Source: Trichomonas vaginalis G3 (taxonomy: Eukaryota; Parabasalia; Trichomonadida; Trichomonadidae). Taken from it: DNA of 64,000 nt. Shown here in pieces: positions 42,448 to 52,902 of the stretch (position 1 is its first letter; each line of letters opens with the position of its first letter). The stretch spans positions 20,491,300 to 20,555,299 of the forward strand of contig NC_067204.1 of NCBI RefSeq assembly GCF_026262505.1, written 5' to 3'. The position numbers and the translations under genes are program-made. Below the pieces are notes generated by a model, which was not told the DNA's origin, made no database searches, and saw nothing but the letters and a program-made list of their open reading frames with translations.

Positions 42448-43800
42448 ATGTTTTTGCTAACTTGCTTTGCTCGATCTTTCAAGGATTCAGATCCTCTTAT
42501 AACACAAGATATGGTTGATGCAATTAACAACGATCCTAATGCACCATTCAAGGCAACACTTTATCCAAAGTTTGCAAAAATGACTGTTGGTGATGCTAAG
42601 CGTTTCTTGTCACCAGTTCGCCCACCACCACAAAACCACGGCTCAGCTGTTCCAGTTGGTGCTAACGAAGAATTCTTCAACTGGGTTGATAACAACTACA
42701 TTACAGGTCTCACAAATGTTGTCGCCTTTAATGGATGGAATAATGCTTCGAACCAAGATGCAGATCAGAGTCATATTTCAGGAGGCAGATCTATCCGTCC
42801 TAATACCAGCATTGTCAAATTCCCAGTTTTTGATGTCACAAAGTTGTGCAGCTCATGGGCACCAGCAGTCACATCTGCAATGACAATCTCTGTTTCACGT
42901 TGGGCCGGTCAATTCGTCAACTTCTCTCTTCAGTACGTTCTTGATTGTGACATGCTCGGCGATTCATGCATTGAACGTACTCCACTCAATGCATACCAAC
43001 TCTTCTGGACATACCATCCTCCGGACTTCGATAGCTGGGACAGACCAGGCGATGAACACTCAGAAAGAAAAGAATCTATGCAAGCACCACGCTCTGATTT
43101 CAAGAGAGCCAACTGTGCTAATAACAGATGCTATCCAGGCTTGACAGGCTGCAAGCGTCACTGGGCACTCACAGGAAGCTGCAACCCAGGTGATCCAGAA
43201 ACAGGTTGCCCAATCTACTTCCTTTATAACTGGCGCTGGATTAAATCTCATCTTTGGGAAGTTGGTGCAGTTACTTCTTCAATCACTGTTTACCAAACTC
43301 TTTTCTCTTATCAGGATGGTGTTTACTCAAGCTATTATAAATCAGCTGGAGGAGATGGTTTTGATAATCAGGGAATTCTTGGTATGCTTGATGTTACAAT
43401 TATTGGATGGGGCCAAAAAGAGTTGAATTTATCCACTAACAATGAACTTTACACTAAGGAACTCCAAAGATATTGGTGGGTTATTCCACACTTTGGAGTT
43501 AAATTTGGTGTGAAATATGATCCATGTGATGTCAATTCACACAAATGCGTAGATAGGGCACTTGTTGCAGAAAGTGGAAAAACTAAAGTTACAACGAAAG
43601 ACGATCAAATCAGAATTGATACATTAAATATTGCTGGTTATGGTGGTGGTGTACAATCTGATTCAGTTAAAGGTTTCATAAAGTTCAACCGTAGATTTGA
43701 TGACTGCAACATTGAATCACATGCAGTTGGTGCTGTTCCATACAACTTTGTTCCACTTCCACACAGAACACCATCTCCAACAGATGATGAGACAACATAA
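42448..43800 (+). CDS. cathepsin-B-like papain-family (C1) protein lacking catalytic residues, copy 1
   Basis: A protein of 450 residues. It begins with a short hydrophobic stretch (MFLLTCFA) that may act as a signal. The papain fold is recognisable by FDVTKLCSSWAPAVT (residues 129-143, in place of QGxCGSCWAF), DCDM, a Cys-rich middle, GAVTSSITVYQTLFSYQDGVYSS (cathepsin-B pattern), LDVTIIGWG and RYWWVIPHFG. The nucleophile before Trp137 is Ser136, the usual His is Asp315, and the Asn of the NSWG motif is Pro347. All three catalytic positions are therefore replaced, and I predict a non-proteolytic binding protein or surface or lysosomal pseudoenzyme. The stop TAAA also forms the polyadenylation signal. 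The paralogue is at 45587. Confidence 0.85.
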   Translation: MFLLTCFARSFKDSDPLITQDMVDAINNDPNAPFKATLYPKFAKMTVGDAKRFLSPVRPPPQNHGSAVPVGANEEFFNWVDNNYITGLTNVVAFNGWNNASNQDADQSHISGGRSIRPNTSIVKFPVFDVTKLCSSWAPAVTSAMTISVSRWAGQFVNFSLQYVLDCDMLGDSCIERTPLNAYQLFWTYHPPDFDSWDRPGDEHSERKESMQAPRSDFKRANCANNRCYPGLTGCKRHWALTGSCNPGDPETGCPIYFLYNWRWIKSHLWEVGAVTSSITVYQTLFSYQDGVYSSYYKSAGGDGFDNQGILGMLDVTIIGWGQKELNLSTNNELYTKELQRYWWVIPHFGVKFGVKYDPCDVNSHKCVDRALVAESGKTKVTTKDDQIRIDTLNIAGYGGGVQSDSVKGFIKFNRRFDDCNIESHAVGAVPYNFVPLPHRTPSPTDDETT

Positions 43801-44716
43801 ATGAATAAACAATAATTTTGATGCGTTTAATTTTGATCAAATCACAAAAGTCGTAAATATTTAAATTTGTAAATTTGTTGTAAAATGTATTATTTGCAAG
43901 AGTATGTTTGGCGTTGCAATTCTTGCTGCTTATATAATTCCACAAGTATTGTAAACTTTTGCAAGATCAATATTTAAATTTCATTCAATATATAATTATA
44001 ATATATAATTTCAAATTTACATCTCATCAGCTATTATCCATTTTACAAGAGCATCAGTAGCATAAAATTAATAAAAACTCAAAACAATTTTAGCGAAAAT
44101 TCATTTAATAACTAAAATATTCACAGAGAATCAGAGTATTTTAATTTTCTCTATCTATTTACTAATCTTATGCTTGCATGTGGGCAAATGGTGGGAAAAG
44201 ATATGGGAGTAAGATAATCGAAAACTATCTAAAAATATTAAATATCATATTTAAACTAAGTAAAATCGATGTTTATGATTATTAGGTTATCGAAACCACC
44301 TGAGGCCCCAAATTATTTTTGATCAAATATATATTTTCATACTGCAGATCAATAAATCATATGATATGCTTGTTATTATTTTATATGATTATGCAATATC
44401 AAGTCATAGTATTATATCAGACCTTCAAACAATCTATGATTTGAACTTCTTTTGTCAAAAAATTATTTAAATGTGCACTTATGCCCCTATAACATGATTT
44501 TCAATTCTTCATAGGTGAGGCTTATGTCTCAAATATAGGTGTAGTAGACACTATCAATTCCAATAACGTGGGTTGGACCATTACATCAAATTTTCTGTCT
44601 TTACACTTTAATTCAATTTTGAATTGTTTGAAAAATTAAATAGTTGTAAACTAATATTTGAAGCTCCTCATGATTTAATTTTTCGTCTTTACAATAATTG
44701 ATTTCTGATATTATAT
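43801..44716. other. 0.9-kb intergenic stretch
   Basis: AT-rich, with no gene or RNA recognised. Confidence 0.45.
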
Positions 44717-45350
44717 TGTAATAAACAGAAATTCATCAAAAGTGACAGCTCTCAATTTTTTGACATTTGTAAATTCTAAATTGAATGAGAAAAATGAAAT
44801 AATACTAAGCATAATACAATATTCTAGATTTAATTATAATTAGGAAAAAGTTAGTTTTGAGAGTACTTTTCATAGGCATATAGAATGAAATCTTCTGAAA
44901 AATAATATCACATAAACTCATATTATTTTCTAACATATAACTATTTTATATAAAAATCAAATTCAATGATCTTAAAAGCGAAGGATAAACCTCAAAATTT
45001 ACGAATATAATGAGTGGGAATATTTCATATGGTTTTTATGATAGATAAGCATTATATTCCCACTCATTATATTCGTAAATTTTGAGGTTTATCCTTCGCT
45101 TTTAAGATCATTGAATTTGATTTTTATATAAAATAGTTATATAGTAGAAAATAATATGAGTTTATGTGATATTATTTTTCAGAAGATTTTGTGTTCTTCT
45201 TCAAAATTTTATTTTTTTATTAAAAAGAATCTTTACAAAATATACATTTACTTTAATTAATATTTAAAAACGTGCTCTATCAAAAGTTCCAAAAATTCAA
45301 TATTTTAGCTTTTCTGAGGTGTCACTTTTGATGAATTTCTGTTTACAACA
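44717..45350. mobile_element. foldback element copy 1 (634 bp)
   Basis: Ends are inverted: TAAACAGAAATTCATCAAAA near 44722 and its reverse complement near 45343. Inner arms of about 150 bp (about 44890-45035 and 45052-45195) are almost perfect inverted copies around a short centre. The same ends and arms occur at 53163-54403. No coding capacity. The target duplication is not clear. It lies between the two cathepsin-like genes. Confidence 0.8.
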
Positions 45351-45586
45351 ATATTTTCCTATATATCATTTTAAAAACAGTTTTAAATGCAGGCTTCTTG
45401 AAACAGATATTGACAGAATTTTATAGATTTTTCAAAATTGAATAACTAGAAGGTTATAATAAGTCGAATGAAAATTAGCATAAATACATCCAAAAGTTAA
45501 TAGAGGTTAAACTCTTTTGCAAGCAGATTTTTGTATAGTAATTATTTAAAAAAAAAGTTTACATTTAATTCTATTAATTTCGATTC

Positions 45587-46927
45587 ATGCTTTTATTATT
45601 GTGCTTTGTTCGATCTTTCAAGGATTCAGATCCTCTTATAACACAAGATATGGTTGATGCAATTAACAACGATCCTAATGCACCATTCAAGGCAACACTT
45701 TATCCAAAGTTTGCAAAAATGACTGTTGGTGATGCTAAGCGTTTCTTGTCACCAGTTCGCCCACCACCACAAAACCACGGCTCAGCTGTTCCAGTTGGTG
45801 CTAACGAAGAATTCTTCAACTGGGTTGATAACAACTACATTACAGGTCTCACAAATGTTGTCGCCTTTAATGGATGGAATAATGCTTCGAACCAAGATGC
45901 AGATCAGAGTCATATTTCAGGAGGCAGATCTATCCGTCCTAATACCAGCATTGTCAAATTCCCAGTTTTTGATGTCACAAAGTTGTGCAGCTCATGGGCA
46001 CCAGCAGTCACATCTGCAATGACAATCTCTGTTTCACGTTGGGCCGGTCAATTCGTCAACTTCTCTCTTCAGTACGTTCTTGATTGTGACATGCTCGGCG
46101 ATTCATGCATTGAACGTACTCCACTCAATGCATACCAACTCTTCTGGACATACCATCCTCCGGACTTCGATAGCTGGGACAGACCAGGCGATGAACACTC
46201 AGAAAGAAAAGAATCTATGCAAGCACCACGCTCTGATTTCAAGAGAGCCAACTGTGCTAATAACAGATGCTATCCAGGCTTGACAGGCTGCAAGCGTCAC
46301 TGGGCACTCACAGGAAGCTGCAACCCAGGTGATCCAGAAACAGGTTGTCCAATCTACTTCCTTTATAACTGGCGCTGGATTAAATCTCATCTTTGGGAAG
46401 TTGGTGCAGTTACTTCTTCAATCACTGTGTACAAAACTCTTTTCTCTTATCAGGATGGTGTTTACTCAAGCTATTATAAATCAACTGGAGCAGATGGTTT
46501 TGATAATCAGGGAATTCTTGGTATGCTTGATGTTACAATTATTGGTTGGGGCCAATCACAGCTGAATTTATCAACTGACCATGAAAAATACACTAAGAAA
46601 CTCGAGAGATATTGGTGGGTTATTCCACACTTTGGACCAGGTTTTGGTATTAAATATGGGCCATGCAATGAAAGTGGCCACAATTGCAAGACTAAAGCAT
46701 ATGGAAGTGATGGACAATTTACCAATACTGCCCAAATCGACATCGGCAAATTGACTGTTGTTGGTTTAGGTGGAGGTGAGCAATCTGATTCTATTAAAGG
46801 TTTCATGAAGTTCAACCGTAGATTTGATGATTGCAACATTGAATCACATGCAGTTGGCGCCGTTCCATATAACTTTGTTCCACTCCCACACAGGACGCCA
46901 TCTCCAACAGATGATGAGACAAAATAA
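45587..46927 (+). CDS. cathepsin-B-like papain-family protein lacking catalytic residues, copy 2
   Basis: A protein of 446 residues with the same domain plan as copy 1, including CSSW, LDVTIIGWG and YWWVIPHFG, so the Cys, His and Asn positions are again replaced. From residue 9 to about 250 the DNA is identical to copy 1. The region 300-410 has diverged (for example SQLNLSTDHEKYTKKLE), and the last 50 residues are again almost identical. The leader and first eight residues differ (MLLLLCFV). The stop TAAA again doubles as polyadenylation signal. A TCATGCTT overlapping the ATG is a weak Inr candidate. Confidence 0.85.
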   Translation: MLLLLCFVRSFKDSDPLITQDMVDAINNDPNAPFKATLYPKFAKMTVGDAKRFLSPVRPPPQNHGSAVPVGANEEFFNWVDNNYITGLTNVVAFNGWNNASNQDADQSHISGGRSIRPNTSIVKFPVFDVTKLCSSWAPAVTSAMTISVSRWAGQFVNFSLQYVLDCDMLGDSCIERTPLNAYQLFWTYHPPDFDSWDRPGDEHSERKESMQAPRSDFKRANCANNRCYPGLTGCKRHWALTGSCNPGDPETGCPIYFLYNWRWIKSHLWEVGAVTSSITVYKTLFSYQDGVYSSYYKSTGADGFDNQGILGMLDVTIIGWGQSQLNLSTDHEKYTKKLERYWWVIPHFGPGFGIKYGPCNESGHNCKTKAYGSDGQFTNTAQIDIGKLTVVGLGGGEQSDSIKGFMKFNRRFDDCNIESHAVGAVPYNFVPLPHRTPSPTDDETK

Positions 46928-47217
46928 ATTTTTATTTGATATTTTTTTTACTAATGTTTGATATTTCTTATTTGAACGAAGAGAGTTTCTATCATAAGAA
47001 TTCTGAATGAATGTTACCTCGAACAAGATAATATTTCTGAAGATCAGATAAATCTATCATATTTTTTGTTATTCTACAATATCTATGTATATATTTCACA
47101 GACAAGTATGTAAGTTATCTTGTAAGTTGTGCATTTAAATAGCAACGTAATTTAGGCTGAGCCCACATTTGGAAAACTTTTTTTTATTTCAAAAAAATTC
47201 TAAACAGACGTTAATAA

Positions 47218-48516
47218 ATGCAGACGATTGGGCGCTTTGTTAAGCTCTCACTCGATGATTCCGCTCTTGATCGAGCATTTGAGCAGATTAATACAAGGAT
47301 CGACCGTCAAGAAGAAATGATTCATGAACTTCAGCGACAAATGAAAGATCGACCTACTCGAAGTGAGTTAAAAGATGTTAATGACAATTTACAGAAACTT
47401 ATAGATGATAAGAACAAAGAAACTAACAAACAAATTGACACACTGATTGAAGGCCTCGAAAACAAGTTGAAAGACCTCGAAACAACATTAGAAAACCGCA
47501 TGCTTGATACAGCTAACATGATGAACCTCACAATTCAACAAAAATTCGACGAACTCGAAAATCGCAACAATAACGGAGATACCAAAATGTCTGATTTCAT
47601 CGAACGCTTGCAAGCACTTGAAGAAACAACTTTTAACAATGGTAAGAAGCTCCATCTTACACGCGAAGCCGTTCAACAAATCGCTTCATCTATTTGTTAT
47701 CTCAATAATACAAACGCAATCTTAGACAACACACTTCCAGACACACTAAAAGCAGCTGTTGGAACAGTCACAACAAATTTCAAAGATATCTTCGATCAAC
47801 TCAACAAACTTAAAGATCGTGTTTCAAACATTGCACTCAAAGAACGACGAGCACCTCCACAAGTCATTGAGAAACCAGTTCAACAAGGCAATCCACTGGA
47901 CATCGACATATCAAACATCCATCCATATCCAAGTGTTACCGCGCATTGGCGAGATGCACCAGATTTACCACCGATCAATCAGTTTATGAACATCGGCGAA
48001 GTTGTTGACTACATCTACAGAATGGTTCCTAAGTTACAAGCACATCTTACGGCCATGCAAGGCAAGATTGTCGAAAATGCAAACGACATTCTCGGCAAAG
48101 TTGACAAATCACTTGTTGAGAAGATGTTTGAGAAGTTCCAAGCTGTCATTGGCGAAATGGCAGGTCGTGTTGATGAACTCAAAGACTGTATTGAAGAAAC
48201 AGCAACAAGAGATGAAATCAACGCTATGATTGAAGATATATTCAACTCAATGACACAAGGCGGACAAACAGCAATTGGAAGAGTTCGTTGTATTGCATGC
48301 GGTAGAGAAATACCTCAAGTTACTGGTGCAACAAGCGAAGAAGATGCTACAAGAATGCTTGGACAACCAACAAATAGTTATGCAGGAAAAGGTGGAACAA
48401 CAAATCTCGGACTTTTGTACGCGAAGAAGGATGGTATGGATTCTGCAATTATAGAATCTCCAAGGTCTATTAGACCATTCAAGCCACAGACTGCTCGTCC
48501 AAAGACACCACGTTAA
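47218..48516 (+). CDS. coiled-coil protein with DUF4795-like C-terminal region
   Basis: A protein of 432 residues. Residues of about 15-215 are long heptad coiled coil (INTRIDRQEEMIHELQRQMK, TLIEGLENKLKDLETTLE). A second coil covers about 255-345. Near residue 356 is RCIACGREIP, a CxxC motif of the kind found after the coil in DUF4795 proteins such as QRICH2. The tail is Pro/Arg/Ser-rich (SPRSIRPFKPQTARPKTPR). Known DUF4795 proteins are linked to sperm flagella, so an axonemal role is plausible here but inferred. No clear Inr within 30 bases of the ATG. Confidence 0.65.
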   Translation: MQTIGRFVKLSLDDSALDRAFEQINTRIDRQEEMIHELQRQMKDRPTRSELKDVNDNLQKLIDDKNKETNKQIDTLIEGLENKLKDLETTLENRMLDTANMMNLTIQQKFDELENRNNNGDTKMSDFIERLQALEETTFNNGKKLHLTREAVQQIASSICYLNNTNAILDNTLPDTLKAAVGTVTTNFKDIFDQLNKLKDRVSNIALKERRAPPQVIEKPVQQGNPLDIDISNIHPYPSVTAHWRDAPDLPPINQFMNIGEVVDYIYRMVPKLQAHLTAMQGKIVENANDILGKVDKSLVEKMFEKFQAVIGEMAGRVDELKDCIEETATRDEINAMIEDIFNSMTQGGQTAIGRVRCIACGREIPQVTGATSEEDATRMLGQPTNSYAGKGGTTNLGLLYAKKDGMDSAIIESPRSIRPFKPQTARPKTPR

Positions 48517-49157
48517 CTTTTATTCTATTTTATAATATTATTTTTGTCATGACATTATTTTTTTGATATAAATAATTCTAAATTTGCTGTTTAACAATTA
48601 CATATGTTTATCTTTTCAAGTTACAAACTACCAAATCATAATTATTATTTGATCAAATCAATTATCAATTTCCCTCTGAATAGCTTAAGTGCTTCTTTCT
48701 AGCCATCTAAAAAGATCTATAGGGAGTTTAATATTGCAACATGCACCAATATAGATTCATATATATAAATGATATGCATACATTGAATGAAAGCAAATAG
48801 ATCTCAGTGAACAAAGGAAATTTAGCTTTCACAAATAAATTCACATTGATACTGAAATTCTGAGTTATAACTTTGAAAACACATGCAAATTAAAATCGAG
48901 GAGATAGATACAATACAATCTGAAACCAATTTATAGCACCCAAGAAGACGCGGAGATTGGTGTAGTCTGCTCACTTTTTATTAACAAAAGTATTAATATC
49001 AAGAAATTATAAAACATTATAATCTATCATTATTCCAAATATTTAACCATAACCATATAAAATTTCTCTCATAAGAAAGTAAAGATCAATTGTTATTTTA
49101 CGCTATAGAAGTAAAGATTTTTATGTTAATTCTAAAATACCAAAAAAATATGTCAAT
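48517..49157. other. convergent intergenic spacer
   Basis: The 3' ends of the DUF4795-like and HisRS genes face each other here. AT-rich; no RNA gene or repeat recognised. Confidence 0.45.
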
Positions 49158-51551
49158 TTAATTTGCATTCTTGAGTTCGTTGAGGAGTTTGATTGTTTCC
49201 TGAACGACATCAGCCTCTGGAACTACTCTCTCTATTGGTTGTCTTTCTACACCCTTTGGTGTCATCTCTCTGATCTTAATCTGACCCTTCTCGAGTTCAT
49301 CTGGTGCGAGCAACACGAAAACTTTCGCTCCGAGTTGTTCAGCAGCGAGAAGCTGTTGTTTGATATCTGGCTTCTCCTTCGGGAAGAACTCTGTTGGAAC
49401 ACCGAGTTCCCAGAACTTAGAAGCGAGTTCGAATCTCTTCTTTGTGTAGTCAGAGAAAATACCTGCGATGTAAACTTCAGTGTCACTTTCCTTGACTTCC
49501 TCATTTGCCTTGAGTCTCTCGATGAGTGCGAAGATTCTTTCGATACCGAGGGAAACACCGACAGCAGGAACCTGTCTTCCTGAGAACATGCCGATGAGGC
49601 CATCGTATCTGCCACCACCAGCGATGGATCCGACATCTCCTGATGTTGTTCCTGCCTCGTAAATGACGCCTGTGTAGTAGTCAAGACCACGAGCGAGGGA
49701 CAAGTCGAAGTTGATGTTTCCAAGGCATCCTGTTGCTTCGAGGTAGTTGAATAATACTTCCATTTCATCAAGAACCTTTCCAGCAACAGCAACGAAGTCT
49801 TGTTTCTGTCTGAGAGCGGCAAGAACTTCGCGTGGATTGCCTTGGATGGAAACAAACTCTCCAAGCTTGTCTGCAGCTGCCTGTGAAAGTCCCTTGACGT
49901 CAACAAGTTCGCGGGAGACATCGGACCATGGCAACTTATCGAGTTTGTCGACTGATGAGCAAATTGTCTTGAATTTCTCGTCTGGAACTCCGGCAACTTT
50001 TGTCATCGCGGAAAGTAACTGGCGGTGGGAAACTCTGATGCTGTAGTTGAAGTTGTCGAGACGGCAGAGTTTGCCAATGGCTGTAAGTAACTCGCTGACG
50101 ATGGAAATAACTTCGGCATCAGAAATCATGAGACCAGATGTACCGGCAACATCGAAATCGCACTGGTAGAATTCTCTGAATCTGCCGCGCTCGATGGCTG
50201 GCTTGTCTCTTCTGTAAACTTTTGCGATGTGGTAGCGTTTGATCTTTGTGATGCCGTGAGTAGCAACGAATCTTGCGAATGGAACTGTAAGGTCGTATCT
50301 GAGTGAAAGAAGTTCACCACCTTGGTCTTCGAGGTTGTAAATTAACTTGGATTCTTCACCGTACTTCTCAGTGAGGACTGATCTAAGTTCGAAGACTGGT
50401 GTATCGATGGCAACACCACCGTGTCTCTTGAAGATGCTTGTGACCAGCTGGATGACTTCCTGACGGACTTTCATCTGCTTTGGAAGAAGATCGATGCAGC
50501 CTACTGGTTCCTTTGGAAGAACCTTCTTGCCGGCTGGTGGTGCGTAAAAGTTCATCATTGTAAGGGCGGCTGGACCGTTCTCAGCAACGGCGACGGCAAT
50601 TTCCTTCGAAATTGTGCCGACTGTAATGCGCTTCTTCTCAATGGACTCTTGGACCTTTGGTGCGAGGCCGGAAATCATTGAAAAAGCGGCTGTGGCGAGT
50701 AATTGAGAGGCATTCTCAACAGTGACGTTGTCTGCTGGCTTGCCGAGGTACTTGCAGATCTCGACTGTGGAGTAGACAATGTTGGATGTGTATGAGAAGA
50801 GTGTAAACTTGTCGAAGAAGTGCTGTGGCTTGACAACAGCTGTACGGAGCTGAGCAACAGCGGCGAAGATTGGAGCAAAGAGCTTTGGAAGGGAGGAAAG
50901 GATCTTTGAGCCTTTCTTGCGGAGGTTCTTTGAGTTGAGAGCGATATCGAAGATACGCTGAGCAACGATGGAGACAAACTGTGGAGCAAGTTCACGGGAG
51001 AACTCTTCGGATGAAAGAAGAGCAGCACCCTTGAATTCAGCATCAAGAACAGCGGCAATAAGGGCATAGTCGGAAACAAGCTCGATTGTGGAGACAAGGA
51101 GTAAAACTTGAGCTGCTGAGACGTATGGCTCTTCGAAAAGCTCTAAAACTTCCTTCTCTGCATCTGGATAGATTGCTTTGAGGAAGTTTGTGAAGTCTTC
51201 ATCAGAAAGAGGAAGGCCTGGTGTGAAATCATATGGAGAGTTCTTGAATTCTGGTGTTGTGTTGTAAGCTGGGCCTGGAAGTTCGTTGAAAATTGTGATG
51301 AGTGTCTGAGCAACCTTTGGAGCTGGAACAGCAAGGTGGGCTGCAGCAGAAAGGAGAGCAACACGATGTACTGGTGAGAAAATTTCAACACATTGGCTCA
51401 TTGGGAGTTTCTTGAGCTCTTCAAGTGAAACAACTTTGGCGCCTTCGGATTTTTCTTTGAGATCTTGTGGGAGTTGCCATGTTGTCTTACTTAGAAGAAT
51501 GCTGCGGACTTCATCGAGCTTCGGAACTGGAGACGCGAGGACAGTCGACAT
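49158..51551 (-). CDS. HARS: histidyl-tRNA synthetase with a large N-terminal helical domain
   Basis: A protein of 797 residues, against about 420-520 for usual HisRS. The class II core starts near residue 350. It has motif 1 around IDTPVFELRSVL, motif 2 in YHIAKVYRRDKPAIERGRFREFYQCDF, the HisRS-specific LARGLDYYTG and SIAGGGRYDGLIG, motif 3 in VPAVGVSLGIERIFAL, and a C-terminal anticodon-binding domain (EVYIAGIF to the end). It charges tRNA-His in the cytosol. The first 345 residues are an Ala/Leu-rich helical domain; a comparable extension exists in plant cytosolic HisRS, and any link to a lyase-like fold is only a guess. The coding DNA is richer in GC than its neighbours, as expected for a highly expressed gene. 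Confidence 0.97.
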   Translation of the reverse strand: MSTVLASPVPKLDEVRSILLSKTTWQLPQDLKEKSEGAKVVSLEELKKLPMSQCVEIFSPVHRVALLSAAAHLAVPAPKVAQTLITIFNELPGPAYNTTPEFKNSPYDFTPGLPLSDEDFTNFLKAIYPDAEKEVLELFEEPYVSAAQVLLLVSTIELVSDYALIAAVLDAEFKGAALLSSEEFSRELAPQFVSIVAQRIFDIALNSKNLRKKGSKILSSLPKLFAPIFAAVAQLRTAVVKPQHFFDKFTLFSYTSNIVYSTVEICKYLGKPADNVTVENASQLLATAAFSMISGLAPKVQESIEKKRITVGTISKEIAVAVAENGPAALTMMNFYAPPAGKKVLPKEPVGCIDLLPKQMKVRQEVIQLVTSIFKRHGGVAIDTPVFELRSVLTEKYGEESKLIYNLEDQGGELLSLRYDLTVPFARFVATHGITKIKRYHIAKVYRRDKPAIERGRFREFYQCDFDVAGTSGLMISDAEVISIVSELLTAIGKLCRLDNFNYSIRVSHRQLLSAMTKVAGVPDEKFKTICSSVDKLDKLPWSDVSRELVDVKGLSQAAADKLGEFVSIQGNPREVLAALRQKQDFVAVAGKVLDEMEVLFNYLEATGCLGNINFDLSLARGLDYYTGVIYEAGTTSGDVGSIAGGGRYDGLIGMFSGRQVPAVGVSLGIERIFALIERLKANEEVKESDTEVYIAGIFSDYTKKRFELASKFWELGVPTEFFPKEKPDIKQQLLAAEQLGAKVFVLLAPDELEKGQIKIREMTPKGVERQPIERVVPEADVVQETIKLLNELKNAN

Positions 51552-51578
51552 TCTTTTTCAAAAATAGTGGTCAATCGA

Positions 51579-51586
51579 AAAAGTGA
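51579..51586 (-). promoter_or_regulatory. Inr TCACTTTT of the HisRS gene
   Basis: TCACTTTTT on the minus strand gives a leader of about 33 bases before the ATG at 51551. Confidence 0.7.
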
Positions 51587-52479
51587 CAAATTTTAATGCT
51601 TTTTTTTGAGAGCTAAGTTCGCCTCAAATTGAATGCATATGAAGTTCGATTTACTGAAACAAAATTTTGGAGCCATTTTAGATATGTCTCCAATATTCAT
51701 TTTAAAAATATATGTTCTCCATTGAAAATGTATGAATAAGCTCAATTCATCACAAATAATAGGATTAATCATTTAATTCATCTATGGATATATTGTTTGT
51801 TGTAACTGGGATTCAATATTAGATTGCCTTTATGAAATTTTAAGTTTCAGATAATATTTTTTTTGATCTCATATTTAAATGTTAATTATGAATTGACAGA
51901 TTGTGAATATTGTTCTTTGAACATCTCTAAGGTAGAATATCAAGAAATAATTACCGCATTAAAAAAATTCTCTTCAAAATGCAATTTCAATGATAAATTA
52001 GGTAGTGCATGAATTTTTAAATCTTAATTCCTCCTATAGAAGCTAGATATTATTCAAATTAGAGAGCAAAATTACAAGTTCCAAACTCGTCGAGGAATAG
52101 AGATTTATATTTTAATTGTCAAATGGCAGCGAAATATTCCATTTTGAAGTTATATTATTCTTGATAATTGAATCCGAAATTAATAGTCATAAGAAAACAA
52201 TCAAGCGGCTTTTTTCATAATAGCTATGATGAAATCTACTTAAGTGGAAGGTATTCATCTTCTTAAGATTACAAAATTTGTTATTTTTTCATTATCAAGC
52301 TCAGACTAGTGATTACTGACATATGTTTTAGACACAAAGGATTCTGCATGAAAAACTGTTACATTTAACTATATGCATACATTTTGTTTATTCTTTATAA
52401 GTAATTTCCTTTGACAATTTTAATATATTCTTCACTTAAATGAAAAATTTAAGGTCTAAGAGGCAAGCCTAGACGATGC
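51587..52479. other. 0.9-kb intergenic stretch
   Basis: AT-rich spacer between HisRS and the C2-like gene. Nothing recognised. Confidence 0.45.
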
Positions 52480-52878
52480 TTAAAAGTTTTCTGTTCTCTG
52501 AGCATGAAGAATAACTCTTGGACCATTTGTGCCAAGTTGGACCTCGCGTGTGCATGGAGAATTAGCATCAAAGTTATCAAGAGTGATTTCTGTCTTGCCG
52601 AGTTCCTGATCCTCAGACCAGAAGTTCTTACGGTTGTACAAAGCAATGACAATGGAAGAACGCTTCGCGTTTGTGTAATTGAAGTTGTATTGTGTTTCCT
52701 TCAGGCGCTGGCCAACTTTGAATTCTTGAGCGTTCTTCTTGAAGTTCTTGTGGGAGCCAACGCAAAGTGTATAAGTGCCTTCACGAGTGCAGCCATTTGG
52801 ATTTACTGCAGAGACAGAAAGCTTGAAGTTGTTCTTGTCTGAGCTGAGGAGCTTTTCGTACTGGGAATCAGCGAGCAT
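52480..52878 (-). CDS. small C2-like domain protein
   Basis: A protein of 132 residues, all beta-strand-like. The pattern NNFKLSVSAVNPNGCTREGTY, then TQYNFNYTNAKRSSIVIALYNR and DQELGKTEITLDNF resembles a C2 beta-sandwich (strand, then xxVxVxDxD...xxLGxxxIxL). The acidic calcium-binding loops are not complete, so calcium binding is doubtful. No signal peptide or membrane segment. The coding region is richer in GC than the surroundings, suggesting good expression. A 4.4-kb transposon sits directly upstream of its promoter. Confidence 0.6.
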   Translation of the reverse strand: MLADSQYEKLLSSDKNNFKLSVSAVNPNGCTREGTYTLCVGSHKNFKKNAQEFKVGQRLKETQYNFNYTNAKRSSIVIALYNRKNFWSEDQELGKTEITLDNFDANSPCTREVQLGTNGPRVILHAQRTENF

Positions 52879-52882
52879 TTTT

Positions 52883-52890
52883 AAAAATGA
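52883..52890 (-). promoter_or_regulatory. Inr TCATTTTT of the C2-like gene
   Basis: TCATTTTT, then AAAA and the ATG at 52878. The transposon target duplication begins only 13 bases upstream of this Inr. Confidence 0.8.
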
Positions 52891-52902
52891 AGTGTTTTGT
52901 TA

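Noticed and set aside
44717-45350. Clear target-site duplication for the foldback element
   Set aside because: A 5-bp ATATT can be proposed on both sides of copy 1, but the AT-rich context and the lack of an equivalent at copy 2 make it unreliable.
49262-49996. 244-codon minus-strand frame inside HisRS
   Set aside because: It is a shadow in another phase of a gene with strong codon bias; the Ser/Arg-rich output has no domain.
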